A DNA stretch of 5,386 bases from Timaviella sp038204505 (GTDB lineage: Bacteria; Cyanobacteriota; Cyanobacteriia; Elainellales; Elainellaceae). A program made the translations under genes and the position numbers. Position 1 is the stretch's first letter, and each line of letters starts with the position of its first letter. The stretch is from assembly GCA_038204505.1 (NCBI GenBank), contig JBBRCV010000309.1:1-5386 (forward strand), written 5' to 3'. The notes under the pieces are model-generated. The model was not told where the DNA came from and did not search any database. It was given only the letters and a program-made list of their open reading frames with translations. Of this stretch, positions 5,077-5,386 are shown piece by piece.

Positions 5077-5386
5077 ACGGCTAGACGACTCGTGAAACCT
5101 ACTGAAAAGCCCGCCAAATTGTACTTTAAGGGAATGCAGAGAGAAAATAGGCGGTCAGAAAGCAGTCTAGAGAACCCAAAGTATAAGTAATTCGGTTTTA
5201 AACCAAGTTTTTCATTACGAATCCCATTCAACTTATCCCCTATTCAGAGGTTGCAGTGCTGATGTTTTCTCGTAGTATCAGAAAGAGAGTTTTCCCGGAG
5301 AGCGAATCCTGACCTTCTTGTGAGTTGTTCGGTTTGCTGTGGGTGAACTCGTAATTGCCGTTTAAGAACATTGAGAGGACTACTAC
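5077..5386 (+). other. 310-bp gene-free region, probable terminator, promoter and leader of a gene beyond the right edge
   Basis: No credible coding region is visible; plus-strand frames are short and the longest minus-strand frame I found is 43 codons (5240-5371). Possible elements are a weak inverted repeat GGTTT-T-AAACC (5194-5204) followed by AAGTTTTT, which might end kinase transcripts, and a -10-like TATAAG (5182-5187) without a -35. A weak promoter pair is TTGCAG (5251-5256) with TAGTAT (5273-5278), 16 bp apart. The region ends in a good Shine-Dalgarno-like stretch (5373-5379), so much of it may be a 5' untranslated leader. Confidence 0.5.
5373..5379 (+). promoter_or_regulatory. Candidate ribosome binding site for a gene starting at or just after the right edge
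   Basis: GAGAGGA (5373-5379) is the strongest Shine-Dalgarno-like sequence near a gene boundary in this window. The window ends 7 nt after it with TACTAC, so a start codon at about 5387 would have ideal spacing. The start codon itself is not visible. Confidence 0.42.

Noticed and set aside
5240..5371. Minus-strand frame of 43 codons in the right-hand intergenic region
   Set aside because: It has no ribosome binding site and no recognisable motif, and it lies antisense to a likely leader. The length is within chance expectation.
1..5386. Search for CRISPR arrays, insertion sequences, tRNA or rRNA genes and defence or toxin modules
   Set aside because: I found no spaced identical repeats, transposase-like frames, tRNA-like cloverleaf or recognisable defence domains. 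The WD40 repeats are protein-coding and not CRISPR.

Overview
The window is cyanobacterial chromosomal DNA. The clearest sign is the HIP1 palindrome (GCGATCGC), a hallmark repeat of cyanobacterial genomes, which occurs 11 times in 5.4 kb where about one per 65 kb is expected by chance. The gene content agrees: two small membrane proteins of families shared by cyanobacteria and plastids, and a kinase with a Cys-rich N-terminus fused to WD40 repeats. The genus cannot be fixed from this sequence.

Left half, minus strand. Positions 1-932 hold the N-terminal 310 residues of an acidic, then coiled-coil protein of unknown function that runs off the left edge. A 220-bp AT-rich gap (933-1152) follows, with a plausible minus-strand terminator at 1074-1104. 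Next is csaB (1153-2187), a polysaccharide pyruvyl transferase expected to modify a cell-wall polysaccharide.

Right half, plus strand. Starting 54 bp from csaB and divergent from it are two three-helix membrane proteins, DUF2499 (2242-2556) and DUF3593 (2635-2937). They are followed after 75 bp by a 687-residue Ser/Thr protein kinase (3013-5076) with an N-terminal four-Cys motif, a kinase domain, a Pro/Ser/Gln linker and a C-terminal seven-blade WD40 propeller. The last 310 bp hold no convincing gene and look like the promoter and leader of a gene starting just beyond the right edge.

The DUF2499-DUF3593 pair probably works together in a membrane. I see no evidence that the pyruvyl transferase, the DUF pair and the kinase form one pathway. 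No defence system, mobile element, CRISPR array, tRNA or rRNA is visible. The most distinctive signals are the strict 42-residue periodicity of the propeller with HIP1 sites on the same codons of four blades, a Thr replacing the usual catalytic-loop Lys of the kinase, the resemblance between the two DUF proteins, and two short tandem repeats (an in-frame 3 x 15 bp array and an intergenic 2 x 15 bp array). None of these amounts to a demonstrably new system.
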